The position numbers and the translations under genes were made by a program. 64,000 nt of DNA from Bacillus smithii (GTDB lineage: Bacteria; Bacillota; Bacilli; Bacillales; DSM-4216): the NCBI RefSeq assembly GCF_001050115.1, contig NZ_CP012024.1, positions 1,592,001 to 1,656,000 of the forward strand. The letters are read 5' to 3'. Below the pieces are notes generated by a model. It saw nothing but the letters and a program-made list of their open reading frames with translations, had not been told where the DNA came from and did no database searches. Numbering within the stretch: position 1 is the stretch's first letter; the number at the start of each line of letters is the position of its first letter. Below are positions 1-9,006 of the stretch, in pieces.

Positions 1-338
1 TCCAGGCTGTTGGAGAGCAATTGGCGGATCACGTCATTGGTAAATGTCTCCATCCCACAATCGGTATGATGAATCACGAACCATTCTCTTGTTCCTAACA
101 GTTTATATGAGATAATGAGGGAACGAATGGCATCGTCACTTGCACGACCTCCGGCATTTCTGATCACATGAGCATCACCCTCTGCTAGTCCTGCAAACTT
201 AGCCGGATCAAGACGGGCGTCCATGCAAGTCAGAATGGCAAAACGACGCTTTGGCGGCAGCTGCAAATGGGCTTTATCGCCGAAATGAGCAGAGTATTCT
301 TCGTTGGCGGCCAATACTTCATTTAAAATGTCACTTAT
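1..338 (-). CDS. Beta-carbonic anhydrase (3' end beyond window)
   Basis: The reverse strand encodes the N-terminal part of a beta-class carbonic anhydrase, which hydrates CO2 to bicarbonate in the cytoplasm using zinc. Visible motifs are CMDARLDP (first zinc Cys plus the Asp-Arg pair), [20 protein letters not shown], and HHTDCGM (His and second Cys zinc ligands). The gene runs off the left edge. The start is unclear: a good Shine-Dalgarno (GAAAGGAAGGG) lies at about 350-358, but the reading frame from the conserved part has no ATG or GTG before an upstream stop; only ATA at 338, ATT or a TTG at 314 are available. A GTG-TTG-GAA-AAT start right after the Shine-Dalgarno is in another frame, so a one-base loss near 335 is possible. 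Family certain, start uncertain. Confidence 0.85.
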   Translation of the reverse strand, partial: MSDILNEVLAANEEYSAHFGDKAHLQLPPKRRFAILTCMDARLDPAKFAGLAEGDAHVIRNAGGRASDDAIRSLIISYKLLGTREWFVIHHTDCGMETFTNDVIRQLLSNSL

Positions 339-582
339 TTTCCAACACCCTTCCTTTCAAAATTACATAAATCATATCTGTTTACTGTGATTATATCCAA
401 TCGCTGTGTGGCCGTCAATTTATTTTTAGAATATTTAGATTTTTATTTTCGGTTTTCTATAAAAAGAGATCGTTATTTTCAATAGAATCTATAAAGAGAT
501 TTCTCCTTATTTTTATGAACAGGAATTAGGATCCTTTTTGCGAAATAAAACAAATATAACGATCTTTTTTGGAGGTGCTGAA

Positions 583-1080
583 GTGACAATTGGTCAAGAG
601 TATTTAAAGGTTGTGCGTGAACGTTTTTTGGATATGAAGAAAACAGCAGAGAGAGCGATGGAACAATTGTCCGAAGATGAACTTTTTTACTGTTTTAACG
701 AAGAATCCAATAGTATTGGCATGATTGTTAAACATATGAACGGCAACATGATTTCGCGCTGGACCGACTTTTTTGCTTCAGACGGAGAAAAACCAAATCG
801 AAATCGCGATGATGAATTTACCAACGATCTAAAAAGCAGGGAAGAACTACTTGATCGCTGGGAAAAAGGATGGCAAATTTTTTTAAAAACTTTATACGAA
901 ATCGACGAAAAAGATCTTTTAAAAACCATCACGATCCGGAATGAGCCTCATACTGTCATCCAAGCTATCGAAAGACAAATGTACCACTATTCTTATCACA
1001 TCGGACAGATCGTCTATATTGCAAAACAAATAAAATCTACAGATTGGAAAACGTTAACGATACCAAAGAGAAGACAGTAG
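583..1080 (+). CDS. DinB-family protein, DUF1572 type
   Basis: A 165-residue four-helix-bundle protein of the DinB/YfiT-like superfamily, DUF1572 branch; members are putative metal-dependent enzymes of unknown substrate. The spaced histidines expected for the metal site are visible: IVKHMNGN near residue 48 and the YHYSYHIGQI segment near residue 136. I chose GTG at 583 because GGAGGTG lies at the proper distance before it; an in-frame TTG at 538 has no such site and would add 15 non-conserved residues. It is monocistronic and transcribed away from the carbonic anhydrase gene, with about 200 bp of AT-rich DNA between them for divergent promoters. Confidence 0.75.
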   Translation: MTIGQEYLKVVRERFLDMKKTAERAMEQLSEDELFYCFNEESNSIGMIVKHMNGNMISRWTDFFASDGEKPNRNRDDEFTNDLKSREELLDRWEKGWQIFLKTLYEIDEKDLLKTITIRNEPHTVIQAIERQMYHYSYHIGQIVYIAKQIKSTDWKTLTIPKRRQ

Positions 1081-1410
1081 AGTAGCACCATCGTTGGAAT
1101 GAATGAAGCTGTTAAAATGATTTTTTAAACCAGATTACGATACTGGCTTTTAGGAATTTCTTTTAATGGGGCGAAAGGGGGACTCGATTTGAATTCAGGG
1201 AAATCATCTGGAAGTGGCAAAATGTCCATTCAATATGGATGGAAAATCGGATTTTTGCCTAATGAATGCATTAAAGATGAACCGGAAGGAAGTCCATGTC
1301 GATCATTTGATGATGCTCAAACCGTATATTCCTAGCATTTATTATGGAGCTGAGTTCACTACCATTTGGTTGAAAAATTTAAAATCGTTAATAGCATCCG
1401 TATCATAAAA
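1081..1410. other. Gap, no convincing gene
   Basis: A GTG-started open frame of 64 codons (1214-1408) lies here, but it has no convincing Shine-Dalgarno and no family I recognise. It ends where the duplicated upstream sequence begins, so it may be a remnant. I see no RNA gene or terminator. Confidence 0.3.
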
Positions 1411-1551
1411 GAATTGATAGATTTTTTGGATGAATGATAAAAATCTTTCTATCACCGGAAGTATTGCTTTTTTGTCATTTCCGGTGATAAGATTAATCAT
1501 AAAAATAAAACCTATTATTCATACCAAAAAACTAAGAATAGAAAAGAGGGA
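1411..1551 (+). repeat. Duplicated sulfur-gene upstream region, copy A
   Basis: This stretch clearly matches 11806-11950 upstream of metQ (roughly three quarters identical by eye). Shared blocks are GAATTRATAGATTTTTT, ATCTTTCTATCACCGGAAGT, AAAACCTATTATT and AACTAAGAATA. Copy A holds a perfect 11-bp inverted repeat, TATCACCGGAA at 1450-1460 and its complement at 1479-1489. AAAACCTATTATT at 1506-1518 may be an operator. It stands directly before a broken YtmO-like gene and probably carried its promoter. Confidence 0.6.
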
Positions 1552-1552
1552 G

Positions 1553-1956
1553 ATGCACATTAGTGATCAGTTTGGATTAGATCAAAGTCCGATCCTTGAA
1601 GGCTCTTCAGCTGTTGACGCCTCGCTCAAAAAGCAGGGGGCTACTCGCGCTTCTGGGTGTCGAAGCATCATCATACGGAACAGTTGGCCGGGTCGTCTCC
1701 GGAAGTTTTAATGTCGTATTTGCTTGCCCGAACGAGGTCGATCCGCATCGGATCAGGAGGCGTCATGCTTCAGCATTATAGTCCTTTTAAAGTAGCGGAA
1801 AATTTTCATGTTTTGTCTACTCTAGCTTCCGGAAGAGTCGATCTTGGGATTGGGAAGGCTCCGGGCGGACTGCCGTTATCGACAAAAGCGTTGCAATTTA
1901 GCGCCGTGAATGACGGACAATATTTTGAAGAAAGGTTTCTTTTTTTAAAAAATTAA
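1553..1956 (+). pseudogene. Broken luciferase-like monooxygenase (YtmO-like)
   Basis: Remnant of an LLM-class flavin monooxygenase of the MsnO8/YtmO type. Frame one gives LDQSPILEGSSAVDASL after an ATG at 1553. After a frameshift with a small deletion near 1620-1627 the match continues as AQKAGGYSRFWVSKHHHTEQ, AGSSPEVL, then RIGSGGVMLQHYSPFKVAEN and GRVDLGIGKAPGG, and ends at a stop at 1956. About 130 codons remain of a usual 320-330, so the C-terminal two thirds are lost. Intact relatives sit in the B. subtilis ytm operon for organosulfur use, which fits the neighbourhood. Confidence 0.8.
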
Positions 1957-2093
1957 TTGAAAATTCAGTCTGTTAAGATCATCCGCTTGCCGGGATCTCG
2001 AAAAAATTACAATAGCCGTTTGGAAAGAGGGACGGTCTGAAGTGCGATGGTGTGGATGCCACCCATAAAAGGAAGGTAGGGACATGCTTAGCA

Positions 2094-3821
2094 ATGAAGA
2101 GGCAGAAAGTAACGGAGAATATTCAAATTACAAGAGATGTATCTGTTCCTATGAGAGATGGGACCATTTTGTATGCAGATATATACCGGCCAGATGACCA
2201 AGAAAAATATCCGGTTTTGCTATTAAGAACCCCTTACAACAAGAGCGATGCCCAGACAATGAATTACGCTCATCCAATATGGTATGCCCAAAATGGGTAT
2301 GTAGTTATTGTTCAAGATACTCGTGGGAGGTGGGAGTCTGAAGGGACATTTGATCCTTATCGGACGGAAGGACAGGACGGCTATGATACGGTTGTATGGT
2401 CGGCGCATTTGCCTGATGTAGAACCTAAAGTCGGGATGTACGGTTTTTCTTATGCTGGTGCAGTGCAATTGTTAACAGCTGCTGAGAGGCCTCCTTATTT
2501 AAAATGTATTGTTCCGGCAATGATTGGTTCGGATGGCTATAACGGACAGGTTTATAAACATGGTGCATTTGCTCTTGCTTTGAATTTGTCTTGGACATTG
2601 TTTGTTAGCCAGAATGAAGGGTTTCGCAGAGGAAAATGGGAGTGGTTAAAAGAGATTTCTTTCAAGACTCCGACGATCCACTCATTCTATCATTACCTGC
2701 CTTTGAAGGATGTGCCGGTTGTAAAAGAGGAATTAACACCATTTTATAAAGAGTGGCTTGAACATAACGTGAGGGATGAATATTGGGATCGATACTCTAT
2801 ACGGGACTATTGTGAGAAAATAACCGTTCCTGCTCTACATATTGGTGGATGGTATGACATCTTCATCGACGGAACAATTGAAAACTTTCAAGGTATAAAA
2901 AAATATGCGAACGCTGTGGCAGCCAATGAACAATATTTGTTTATTACTCCTTGGTACCATATGCCATGGTCGAGATTTGTTGGTGAACTTGATTTTGGAA
3001 AAGATGCCGGCAACCGCATCGATGAAATTCAACTGAGCTGGTTTAACCGATGGTTAAAAGATGAAGTAAACGAATGGGGACATAAAAAGCCAGTGCAGTA
3101 CTTTTTGATGGGCAGCAATGAGTGGAGAGAGTCATCTCAATGGCCGCCTCCTAATACGGTAAATACCAATTACTATCTGCATAGTTCATATAAAGCCAAT
3201 TCAATCAATGGTGATGGAAAGCTCTCCATTCATCCACCTGAAAATGAATCACCTGATATTTTTGTTTATCACCCTTCCATTCCAGTACCGGCACTTGGCG
3301 GAAGATCAGGAGCTGATCCCGTTTTAACGCCGATGGGTCCGAAAAATCAACTTCCCATTGAAGTGAGAAACGATGTTTTAGTTTATACATCAGACATATT
3401 AGAAGAAGATGTTTCTGTTGTTGGCGACATAAAAGTCATCCTGTATGCATCGACGACTGCGCAAGATACAGACTTTGTCGTGAAGCTCATCGATGTTCAT
3501 CCGAACGGAAATGCGTATAACGTTGCAGAAGGAATCATTAGGGCGAGTTTTCGGAACTCCTTGGAACGACAAGAACCTGTGCCGGCTTCCCGAGTCATTA
3601 AATATGAAATAATTGCCGGCGCTGTTGCCAACGTTTTTCATAAAGGGCATTCCATTCGTCTTGATATAACTAGTTCATTGTTTCCGACATTTGACCGTAA
3701 TCCAAATAGATTGGTCAAACCGGGAAGTGCGACGGAAGCGGATTTTATTGCTGCAACTCAAACGATTTATCATGACGGACGATATCCGTCGCATGTCGTC
3801 CTACCGATTGTTAAAGAGTAA
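2094..3821 (+). CDS. CocE/NonD-family alpha/beta hydrolase
   Basis: A 575-residue serine hydrolase of the X-Pro dipeptidyl-peptidase S15/CocE family, which cleaves esters or acyl-peptide bonds. The N-terminal third shows VPMRDGTILYADIYRP, the oxyanion-side QDTRGRWESEG, and the nucleophile elbow GMYGFSYAG (Ser). The middle has HIGGWYDIF with the likely catalytic Asp, and WYHMPW follows. The last 220 residues form the jelly-roll C-terminal domain (PVPALGGR, LIDVHPNG, LDITSSLFP). I prefer ATG 2094 with GGAAGG at 2071-2076; an upstream in-frame GTG would add 14 residues. No signal peptide, so probably cytoplasmic. It opens a gene row with a phosphatase and a peptide ABC transporter, suggesting hydrolysis of an imported conjugate; the substrate is unknown. 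Confidence 0.85.
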   Translation: MKRQKVTENIQITRDVSVPMRDGTILYADIYRPDDQEKYPVLLLRTPYNKSDAQTMNYAHPIWYAQNGYVVIVQDTRGRWESEGTFDPYRTEGQDGYDTVVWSAHLPDVEPKVGMYGFSYAGAVQLLTAAERPPYLKCIVPAMIGSDGYNGQVYKHGAFALALNLSWTLFVSQNEGFRRGKWEWLKEISFKTPTIHSFYHYLPLKDVPVVKEELTPFYKEWLEHNVRDEYWDRYSIRDYCEKITVPALHIGGWYDIFIDGTIENFQGIKKYANAVAANEQYLFITPWYHMPWSRFVGELDFGKDAGNRIDEIQLSWFNRWLKDEVNEWGHKKPVQYFLMGSNEWRESSQWPPPNTVNTNYYLHSSYKANSINGDGKLSIHPPENESPDIFVYHPSIPVPALGGRSGADPVLTPMGPKNQLPIEVRNDVLVYTSDILEEDVSVVGDIKVILYASTTAQDTDFVVKLIDVHPNGNAYNVAEGIIRASFRNSLERQEPVPASRVIKYEIIAGAVANVFHKGHSIRLDITSSLFPTFDRNPNRLVKPGSATEADFIAATQTIYHDGRYPSHVVLPIVKE

Positions 3822-3869
3822 CTCCGAGTTTTAAAATGAATGTCCACGTTAAAAAGAAGGAAGGAACAC

Positions 3870-4574
3870 ATGGAAAAAAAGTTCGTTTGGTTTGATTTAG
3901 GCTATACCCTTTTTTATCAGCAACGAGAGGACGTTTATCAGCAATTTTTAGCGGAAAATGGAATTTATATTTCGTTGGAAAAAATCGAAAGGGCTTATCA
4001 TCTGACAGATAAATATTTTATGAGAGAGTATCCTAGTGTTTTAGGAAAAGATGTTCAAACTTTCTATCCTTGGTATTTAGGTGTTTTGAATTTTAAGCTT
4101 GGCCTCCATTTTCATTTGAGCAGACAGAGCGAAAGAATGCTGGAGATGAAAAAGCCTATAGAGCAATGGCGTCCTTTCGCTTTTGTGAATTCGGTGTTAA
4201 CTAAATTAAAAAGGCATTCTTACGGACTGGGAGTGATCAGCAACTGGGATCACAGTGCAAGAGAACTTTTGGAAAGACATCATTTAACTGCTTATTTTGA
4301 TCATATAATTATTTCTTCAGAAGTTGGCGTTGAAAAGCCGGATGCAGCGATTTTTGAAATAGCTTTAAAAGACGCTGGCGTGTCCGGAGAAGAGTGCATA
4401 TACGTCGGGGACAACTACTATGATGATGTGGTTGGCAGTTCGAAAGTAGGAATGAAAGCTTTGTTGATTAATCGGTTTAATCAGGAGGGAATAGAGGAAA
4501 TTCGGTATCCTCACACGATTCGTTCTATAGAAGAAGTGCCAGATTTATTAAATAAAATGGATCTTCTTTTATAA
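3870..4574 (+). CDS. HAD-superfamily hydrolase
   Basis: A 234-residue haloacid dehalogenase-type hydrolase, probably a small-molecule phosphatase. Motif I is FDLGYT near residue 9, where the second Asp of DxDxT is replaced by Gly, as in several HAD subgroups. Motif II is GVISNWD, motif III the Lys of GVEKPD, and motif IV YVGDNYYDD. A helical cap lies between motifs I and II. ATG 3870 follows AAGAAGGAAGGA. It lies 48 bp after the CocE hydrolase gene and 39 bp before the substrate-binding protein gene, so all are probably co-transcribed. Substrate unknown; the loss of the second Asp could change the chemistry. Confidence 0.85.
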   Translation: MEKKFVWFDLGYTLFYQQREDVYQQFLAENGIYISLEKIERAYHLTDKYFMREYPSVLGKDVQTFYPWYLGVLNFKLGLHFHLSRQSERMLEMKKPIEQWRPFAFVNSVLTKLKRHSYGLGVISNWDHSARELLERHHLTAYFDHIIISSEVGVEKPDAAIFEIALKDAGVSGEECIYVGDNYYDDVVGSSKVGMKALLINRFNQEGIEEIRYPHTIRSIEEVPDLLNKMDLLL

Positions 4575-4613
4575 ATATAATTCCTCATTTTAACGTAAAG
4601 GGGAGTCATTTGG

Positions 4614-6173
4614 ATGGCTTTAAGTATTAAAAGAAGAAAAAGGAAAAAAACCAATTTCATGAAAAGGCTATGGTTAAGCATTTCGATTGTTTTATTGCTA
4701 TCCGCATGTGAAAGCCAAAAAGAGGTATCAATTGGCACTTCTTCCACAAAAGAAAAAGGGGATAAAGAAGTGGTCGTCGCAGTTCCTCAAGATCCCGATT
4801 ATTTGGACCCATTTTTGGCTCAAGCCGCGGGAACAAGAGAAATAATGTTCAATGTTTTTGAAGGGCTGCTAAAGCCAAACAATAAAGGTGAGCTTATCCC
4901 GGCAATTGCGAAATCTTATAAAATTTCGCAGGATGGTTTAACTTATACATTTGTGCTGAGAGATGGAGTCAAATTTCATAACGGGCAAGAGGTGACTGCT
5001 GAGGATGTAAAGTATTCCTATGATCTTTTAGCGGGGATTGGTACAGGAAAACCATTGTACACTTCATTTAGCAATGTGGAATCTATTACGGCACCGGATA
5101 AGAAAACGGTCGTCATTAAACTGAAACAAAGGGAAGCCGCTTTCTTAACGGCAGTGACGGCTGCCGTTATTCCGAAAGGTTATAAGGACAGCAATAAAAC
5201 TCCAATTGGGACAGGTCCTTTTAAGTTTGTGGAATACTTGCCAGGGCAGCGTCTTGTTCTGGAGAAAAACCCTAATTACTATGTGAAAGGTGTTCCTTAT
5301 TTGGACAAGGTTGAGTTTCAGATTATTAAAGATGCCGAAGCCGCTTTCTTGGCTTTTAAATCAGGAGAAATTGATATTTATCCTCGAATCGGCAGTGAAA
5401 AATTAGATGAGTTAGGCAAAGGATACAAATATGTAAGCGCTCCGCAAAACTTAGTACAATTACTTGCATTTAACCATAAAAGAAAGCCATTCAATAACAA
5501 ATTGGTCCGCCAGGCAATCAATTATGCTATTGATAAAGATGAAATTATTAAAGGAGTGGCTTTAGGAAAAGGAACAAAGATCGGTTCGAACATGAGCCCG
5601 ATTATGGGCAAATATTATCAAGAAGACTTGGAAGACAAGTATGCGTTTAATATCAAAAAAGCGAAAAAGTTACTTGCAAAAGCGGGTTATCCGAATGGAT
5701 TTGAAACAACGATAACGGTACCGTCCAATTATCAATTTCATGTGGATACAGCTCAAGTAATCGCGCGGTATCTCGAAAAAATCGGAATTAAAGCAAAAAT
5801 TGAAACCGTCGAATGGGGAGTATGGCTTGATCGTGTTTATCAAGGCAGAGATTATGACATGACCATTATAGGGCTGGATGGAAAATTAGATCCATATGAA
5901 ATCTTAAATAAATATTTATCAACATCCAAAAATAATTTCTTTAATTTTTCTAACACCCAGTTTGATCACGTGTTAGAACAGGCAAGAACGGCAATGGATG
6001 AAAATAAGCGGGTAGAACTCATTAAAAAGGCACAGACCATTTTGGCTGAAGAAGCAGCAGCCGTTTATATTATGGATCCGAACACAAATACGGCATTAAA
6101 AGACAATTTGGAAGGATATAAAACGTATCCGATTTATGTTCAAGATTTGTCAACGATTAAGGTGAAAGAATAA
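4614..6173 (+). CDS. Peptide/nickel ABC transporter substrate-binding lipoprotein
   Basis: A 519-residue extracytoplasmic solute-binding protein of family 5 (OppA/DppA/NikA). The N-terminus has basic residues, a hydrophobic stretch and the lipobox LLLSAC, so the mature protein is lipid-anchored at Cys. Family marks include DPDYLDPFLAQ, FNVFEGLLKP, YTFVLRDGVKFHNG, GTGPFKF and the C-terminal YIMDPN. It binds peptides or peptide-like ligands outside the membrane for the permeases encoded next. ATG 4614 has AAGGGGAG upstream; a second in-frame ATG at 4659 gives a shorter signal sequence but lacks a site. It is the first gene of a complete five-gene transporter set in the usual order. Confidence 0.92.
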   Translation: MALSIKRRKRKKTNFMKRLWLSISIVLLLSACESQKEVSIGTSSTKEKGDKEVVVAVPQDPDYLDPFLAQAAGTREIMFNVFEGLLKPNNKGELIPAIAKSYKISQDGLTYTFVLRDGVKFHNGQEVTAEDVKYSYDLLAGIGTGKPLYTSFSNVESITAPDKKTVVIKLKQREAAFLTAVTAAVIPKGYKDSNKTPIGTGPFKFVEYLPGQRLVLEKNPNYYVKGVPYLDKVEFQIIKDAEAAFLAFKSGEIDIYPRIGSEKLDELGKGYKYVSAPQNLVQLLAFNHKRKPFNNKLVRQAINYAIDKDEIIKGVALGKGTKIGSNMSPIMGKYYQEDLEDKYAFNIKKAKKLLAKAGYPNGFETTITVPSNYQFHVDTAQVIARYLEKIGIKAKIETVEWGVWLDRVYQGRDYDMTIIGLDGKLDPYEILNKYLSTSKNNFFNFSNTQFDHVLEQARTAMDENKRVELIKKAQTILAEEAAAVYIMDPNTNTALKDNLEGYKTYPIYVQDLSTIKVKE

Positions 6174-6209
6174 GAGGCAATGAATTAGGCAAAGGGACAA
6201 GGTGATTGT

Positions 6210-7151
6210 ATGAATTTTGTAGTAAGGAGAATCATTACTTTTTTTCTGACACTGATTTTTGTCGTTTTCCTGTCTTTTTGCGCATTTCGAATTATTCCCG
6301 GGAATCCCGCTTTGGCGATTTTAGGAACGGAGGCTACCCCGGCGCAATTAGAAGCTCTAAATAAAAAACTCGGAACTGACAAACCTCTTATCGAACAATT
6401 TGGATCATGGATGACGGACATTTTTCATTTAGATTTTGGAGAATCGCTGCGATTTTCTGAACCCGTTTTAAATTTAATAATAAGCCGCTCCTCCGTTACG
6501 TTTTCTTTAGCCATCATTGCTTTAAGCATAATCATTGTTACAGCGATACCTTTAGGAATTTTGGCAGCGAAGAGCAAAGGGAAAACGATGGATTTTTTGA
6601 TCTCGATCATTACACAAATCGGGCTTTCGGTTCCTTCGTTTTGGTCTGGCATTCTGCTTATATTGATTTTCGGATTTACATTGAATTGGTTTTCTGCAGG
6701 GGGATACGTTCCGTGGTCGAAAAATCCATTCCTGGCTTTTCGTTCTCTTTTCTTGCCGTCGCTGGCAGTAGCAATTCCGCAGATCGCCATCGTTGTACGA
6801 TATTTACGAACTACGATGATTGAACAGCTGAACGAGGATTATGTCCGTACTGCATATAGTAAAGGCTTAAAAGAATCGACTATTTATTTTAAACATGTAT
6901 TAAAAAATGCCCTTATCCCTGTCGTTACAGTAGTTGGAATGAATTTTGGCGAAATTCTTGCAGGAAGTTTAGTCATTGAACAGGTTTTTACACTTCCCGG
7001 GTTTGGAAGTTTGCTTGTTTCCGCCATCGGCAGCCGTGATTATCCGCTTATTCAAGGGATGGTCCTTATTATAGCGTTTCTTGTTGTTTTAGTTAACTTA
7101 ATAGTGGATTTAACCTATCGTTGGTTAGATCCGAAAATAGAATTAAAATAG
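6210..7151 (+). CDS. Peptide ABC transporter permease (DppB/OppB type)
   Basis: A 313-residue inner-membrane permease with about six membrane spans. The N-terminus shows the family pattern RRIITFFLTLIFVVFLSF followed by RIIPGNPA. The EAA loop that contacts the ATPases is seen at DYVRTAYSKGLKES. The start ATG 6210 follows AAGGTGATT. It lies 36 bp after the binding protein gene and pairs with the next permease to form the channel. C-terminal WLDPKIELK is typical for this subfamily. Confidence 0.93.
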   Translation: MNFVVRRIITFFLTLIFVVFLSFCAFRIIPGNPALAILGTEATPAQLEALNKKLGTDKPLIEQFGSWMTDIFHLDFGESLRFSEPVLNLIISRSSVTFSLAIIALSIIIVTAIPLGILAAKSKGKTMDFLISIITQIGLSVPSFWSGILLILIFGFTLNWFSAGGYVPWSKNPFLAFRSLFLPSLAVAIPQIAIVVRYLRTTMIEQLNEDYVRTAYSKGLKESTIYFKHVLKNALIPVVTVVGMNFGEILAGSLVIEQVFTLPGFGSLLVSAIGSRDYPLIQGMVLIIAFLVVLVNLIVDLTYRWLDPKIELK

Positions 7152-7161
7152 GGTGGTCCGC

Positions 7162-7971
7162 ATGAATCTTTCGAAAAACAGCAATCTATGGATTGGAATG
7201 ATTTTGGTTTCGGCAATGTTTTTACTCATGTTGGTAAGTTTCGTCTATTTGCCGCACAACGTGAATGAAATGAACATTGGGGATCGCCTTGCCAGTCCAA
7301 GCCGCAAGCATCTTTTAGGGACAGATAACTTTGGAAGGGATATTTTAAGCCGCGTAATGGAGGGTTCTCAAACAGCTTTTACAGTAGGTTTCTTCTCCGT
7401 TGCCATTGGCATCACCGGTGGATTGGTCATCGGGGCTGCTTCGGGTTATTTAGGAAAATGGGTGGATGAAATTTTGATGCGCCTGATGGATGCTTTATTG
7501 GCATTTCCAGGAATTATCATAGCACTCGTTCTCGTCTCTATTTTTAAGCCCGATTTAACGCAGACGATTATAGCGGTTGGTATTTTTTTTATTCCCGGGT
7601 TTGCCCGAATTATTCGCAGCGGCTTTTTGGCCTATAAAAAAACTGATTTTGTAACAGCGGCCAGACATTTAGGAGCGGGGCATCTTAGAATCATTGTTTA
7701 TCATATTCTTCCAAATATTTTGTCGCCTATTATTGTAGCAGCCTCTTTAAATTTTTCAGCTGCTATTTTAATAGAAGCGGCACTCAGTTATTTGGGATTA
7801 GGTGTTCAACCTCCGGATCCAAGTTGGGGCAGAATGTTGAATGAATCGCAAAGTTACATTTATAAAGCACCATGGTATACACTTGCTCCCGGCATATTCA
7901 TTACGTTGACGGTTCTTGGATTCAACTTGCTTGGAGATGGGATAAGGGACTGGATAGCGCGGAAGGACTAG
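7162..7971 (+). CDS. Peptide ABC transporter permease (DppC/OppC type)
   Basis: A 269-residue partner permease. It has one N-terminal span, then the DppC-type segment SRKHLLGTDNFGRDILSRV, several membrane helices and the EAA loop TAARHLGAGHLRII. The C-terminus GDGIRDWIARKD is characteristic. ATG 7162 follows GGGTGGT; an in-frame GTG at 7153 overlaps that site and is less likely. It starts 10 bp after the stop of the first permease gene. Confidence 0.92.
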   Translation: MNLSKNSNLWIGMILVSAMFLLMLVSFVYLPHNVNEMNIGDRLASPSRKHLLGTDNFGRDILSRVMEGSQTAFTVGFFSVAIGITGGLVIGAASGYLGKWVDEILMRLMDALLAFPGIIIALVLVSIFKPDLTQTIIAVGIFFIPGFARIIRSGFLAYKKTDFVTAARHLGAGHLRIIVYHILPNILSPIIVAASLNFSAAILIEAALSYLGLGVQPPDPSWGRMLNESQSYIYKAPWYTLAPGIFITLTVLGFNLLGDGIRDWIARKD

Positions 7972-7986
7972 AAAGGAGGGAAAGTA

Positions 7987-9006
7987 ATGTTGAAAGAAAA
8001 TCATGAGAAAGAAGAGCTGCTTAAAATAAGTGATCTTCATGTTTCGTTGAAAAATTCGAGAAGAAATCTGAAAGTCATTAATGGAGTCTCTTTAACAATC
8101 CACGTGGGTGAAGCATTAGGGATTGTTGGTGAATCTGGGAGCGGAAAAAGCGCTCTTGCTCTTTCCATCGTAGATCTTCTGCCGAACTCCATGGTTTTAT
8201 CAGAAGGTAGAATTACATACGGTTCCCAATCTCTTCATGAAAAAAAAAGAGACGAAATACGTCGCTTACGCGGAAAAGAGATTTCGATGATTTTTCAAGA
8301 TCCAATGACCTCACTGAATCCTTCATTGACAGTGGGAGAACAGATAATGGAAATGTTTACGTTTCATTTAGGAATGAAGCGTAAGGAGGCAAAACAGCAA
8401 GCTGTTCATATCATGAAAAAAGTGGGCTTATCCCGGCCAGAAGATTTGCTGAAAGAGTATCCCCATCGACTTTCAGGAGGGATGAGGCAGAGGGTGATGA
8501 TTGCCATTGCTTTAGCCTGCTATCCTAAATTGCTCATTGCTGATGAGCCAACAACTGCTTTAGATGTGACCATTCAAGCTCAAATCCTGCAATTGATGGA
8601 AGAAGTGAAGAAAGAAGGGACGGCTCTTCTGTTTATTTCTCATGATATGGGGGTTATAGCCGAAATTTGTGATCGTGTGGCGGTCATGTATGCCGGACAA
8701 ATTGTTGAAGAAGGAACGGTTCAGCAAGTATTTGACTCTCCTCAGCATCCTTATACAATCGGGCTTTTAAATTCAATTCCCACGCCAAATAAGAAAAATA
8801 AACGTTTATATTCCATTCGTGGAACAGTTCCTGCTATTTCTGATAGGGGAGCAGGTTGCCCGTTTCATTCTCGGTGTGATCATGCAATGGATATTTGCTT
8901 TCATCATAATCCGGAATTTATTCAGACGAATGACCGGCAGTTGGTCCGTTGTTTTTTGGTTAAGAAGGAGGGAGGGAGTTTTCATGCCGGCACCCGATCT
9001 AGTTGA
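7987..9006 (+). CDS. Peptide ABC transporter ATP-binding protein (OppD/DppD type)
   Basis: A 339-residue ATPase. Walker A is GESGSGKS, the signature is LSGGMRQR, Walker B is LLIADEPTTALD, and the switch His is in FISHD. The C-terminal oligopeptide/dipeptide transporter domain contains the cysteine-rich GCPFHSRCDHAMDIC, where an iron-sulfur cluster has been found in relatives. ATG 7987 follows AAAGGAGGG. Its 3' end overlaps the next ATPase gene by 23 bp. Confidence 0.94.
   Translation: MLKENHEKEELLKISDLHVSLKNSRRNLKVINGVSLTIHVGEALGIVGESGSGKSALALSIVDLLPNSMVLSEGRITYGSQSLHEKKRDEIRRLRGKEISMIFQDPMTSLNPSLTVGEQIMEMFTFHLGMKRKEAKQQAVHIMKKVGLSRPEDLLKEYPHRLSGGMRQRVMIAIALACYPKLLIADEPTTALDVTIQAQILQLMEEVKKEGTALLFISHDMGVIAEICDRVAVMYAGQIVEEGTVQQVFDSPQHPYTIGLLNSIPTPNKKNKRLYSIRGTVPAISDRGAGCPFHSRCDHAMDICFHHNPEFIQTNDRQLVRCFLVKKEGGSFHAGTRSS

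Noticed and set aside
1214..1408. 64-codon open frame before the duplicated leader
   Set aside because: No convincing ribosome binding site and no family; might be a remnant but cannot be supported.
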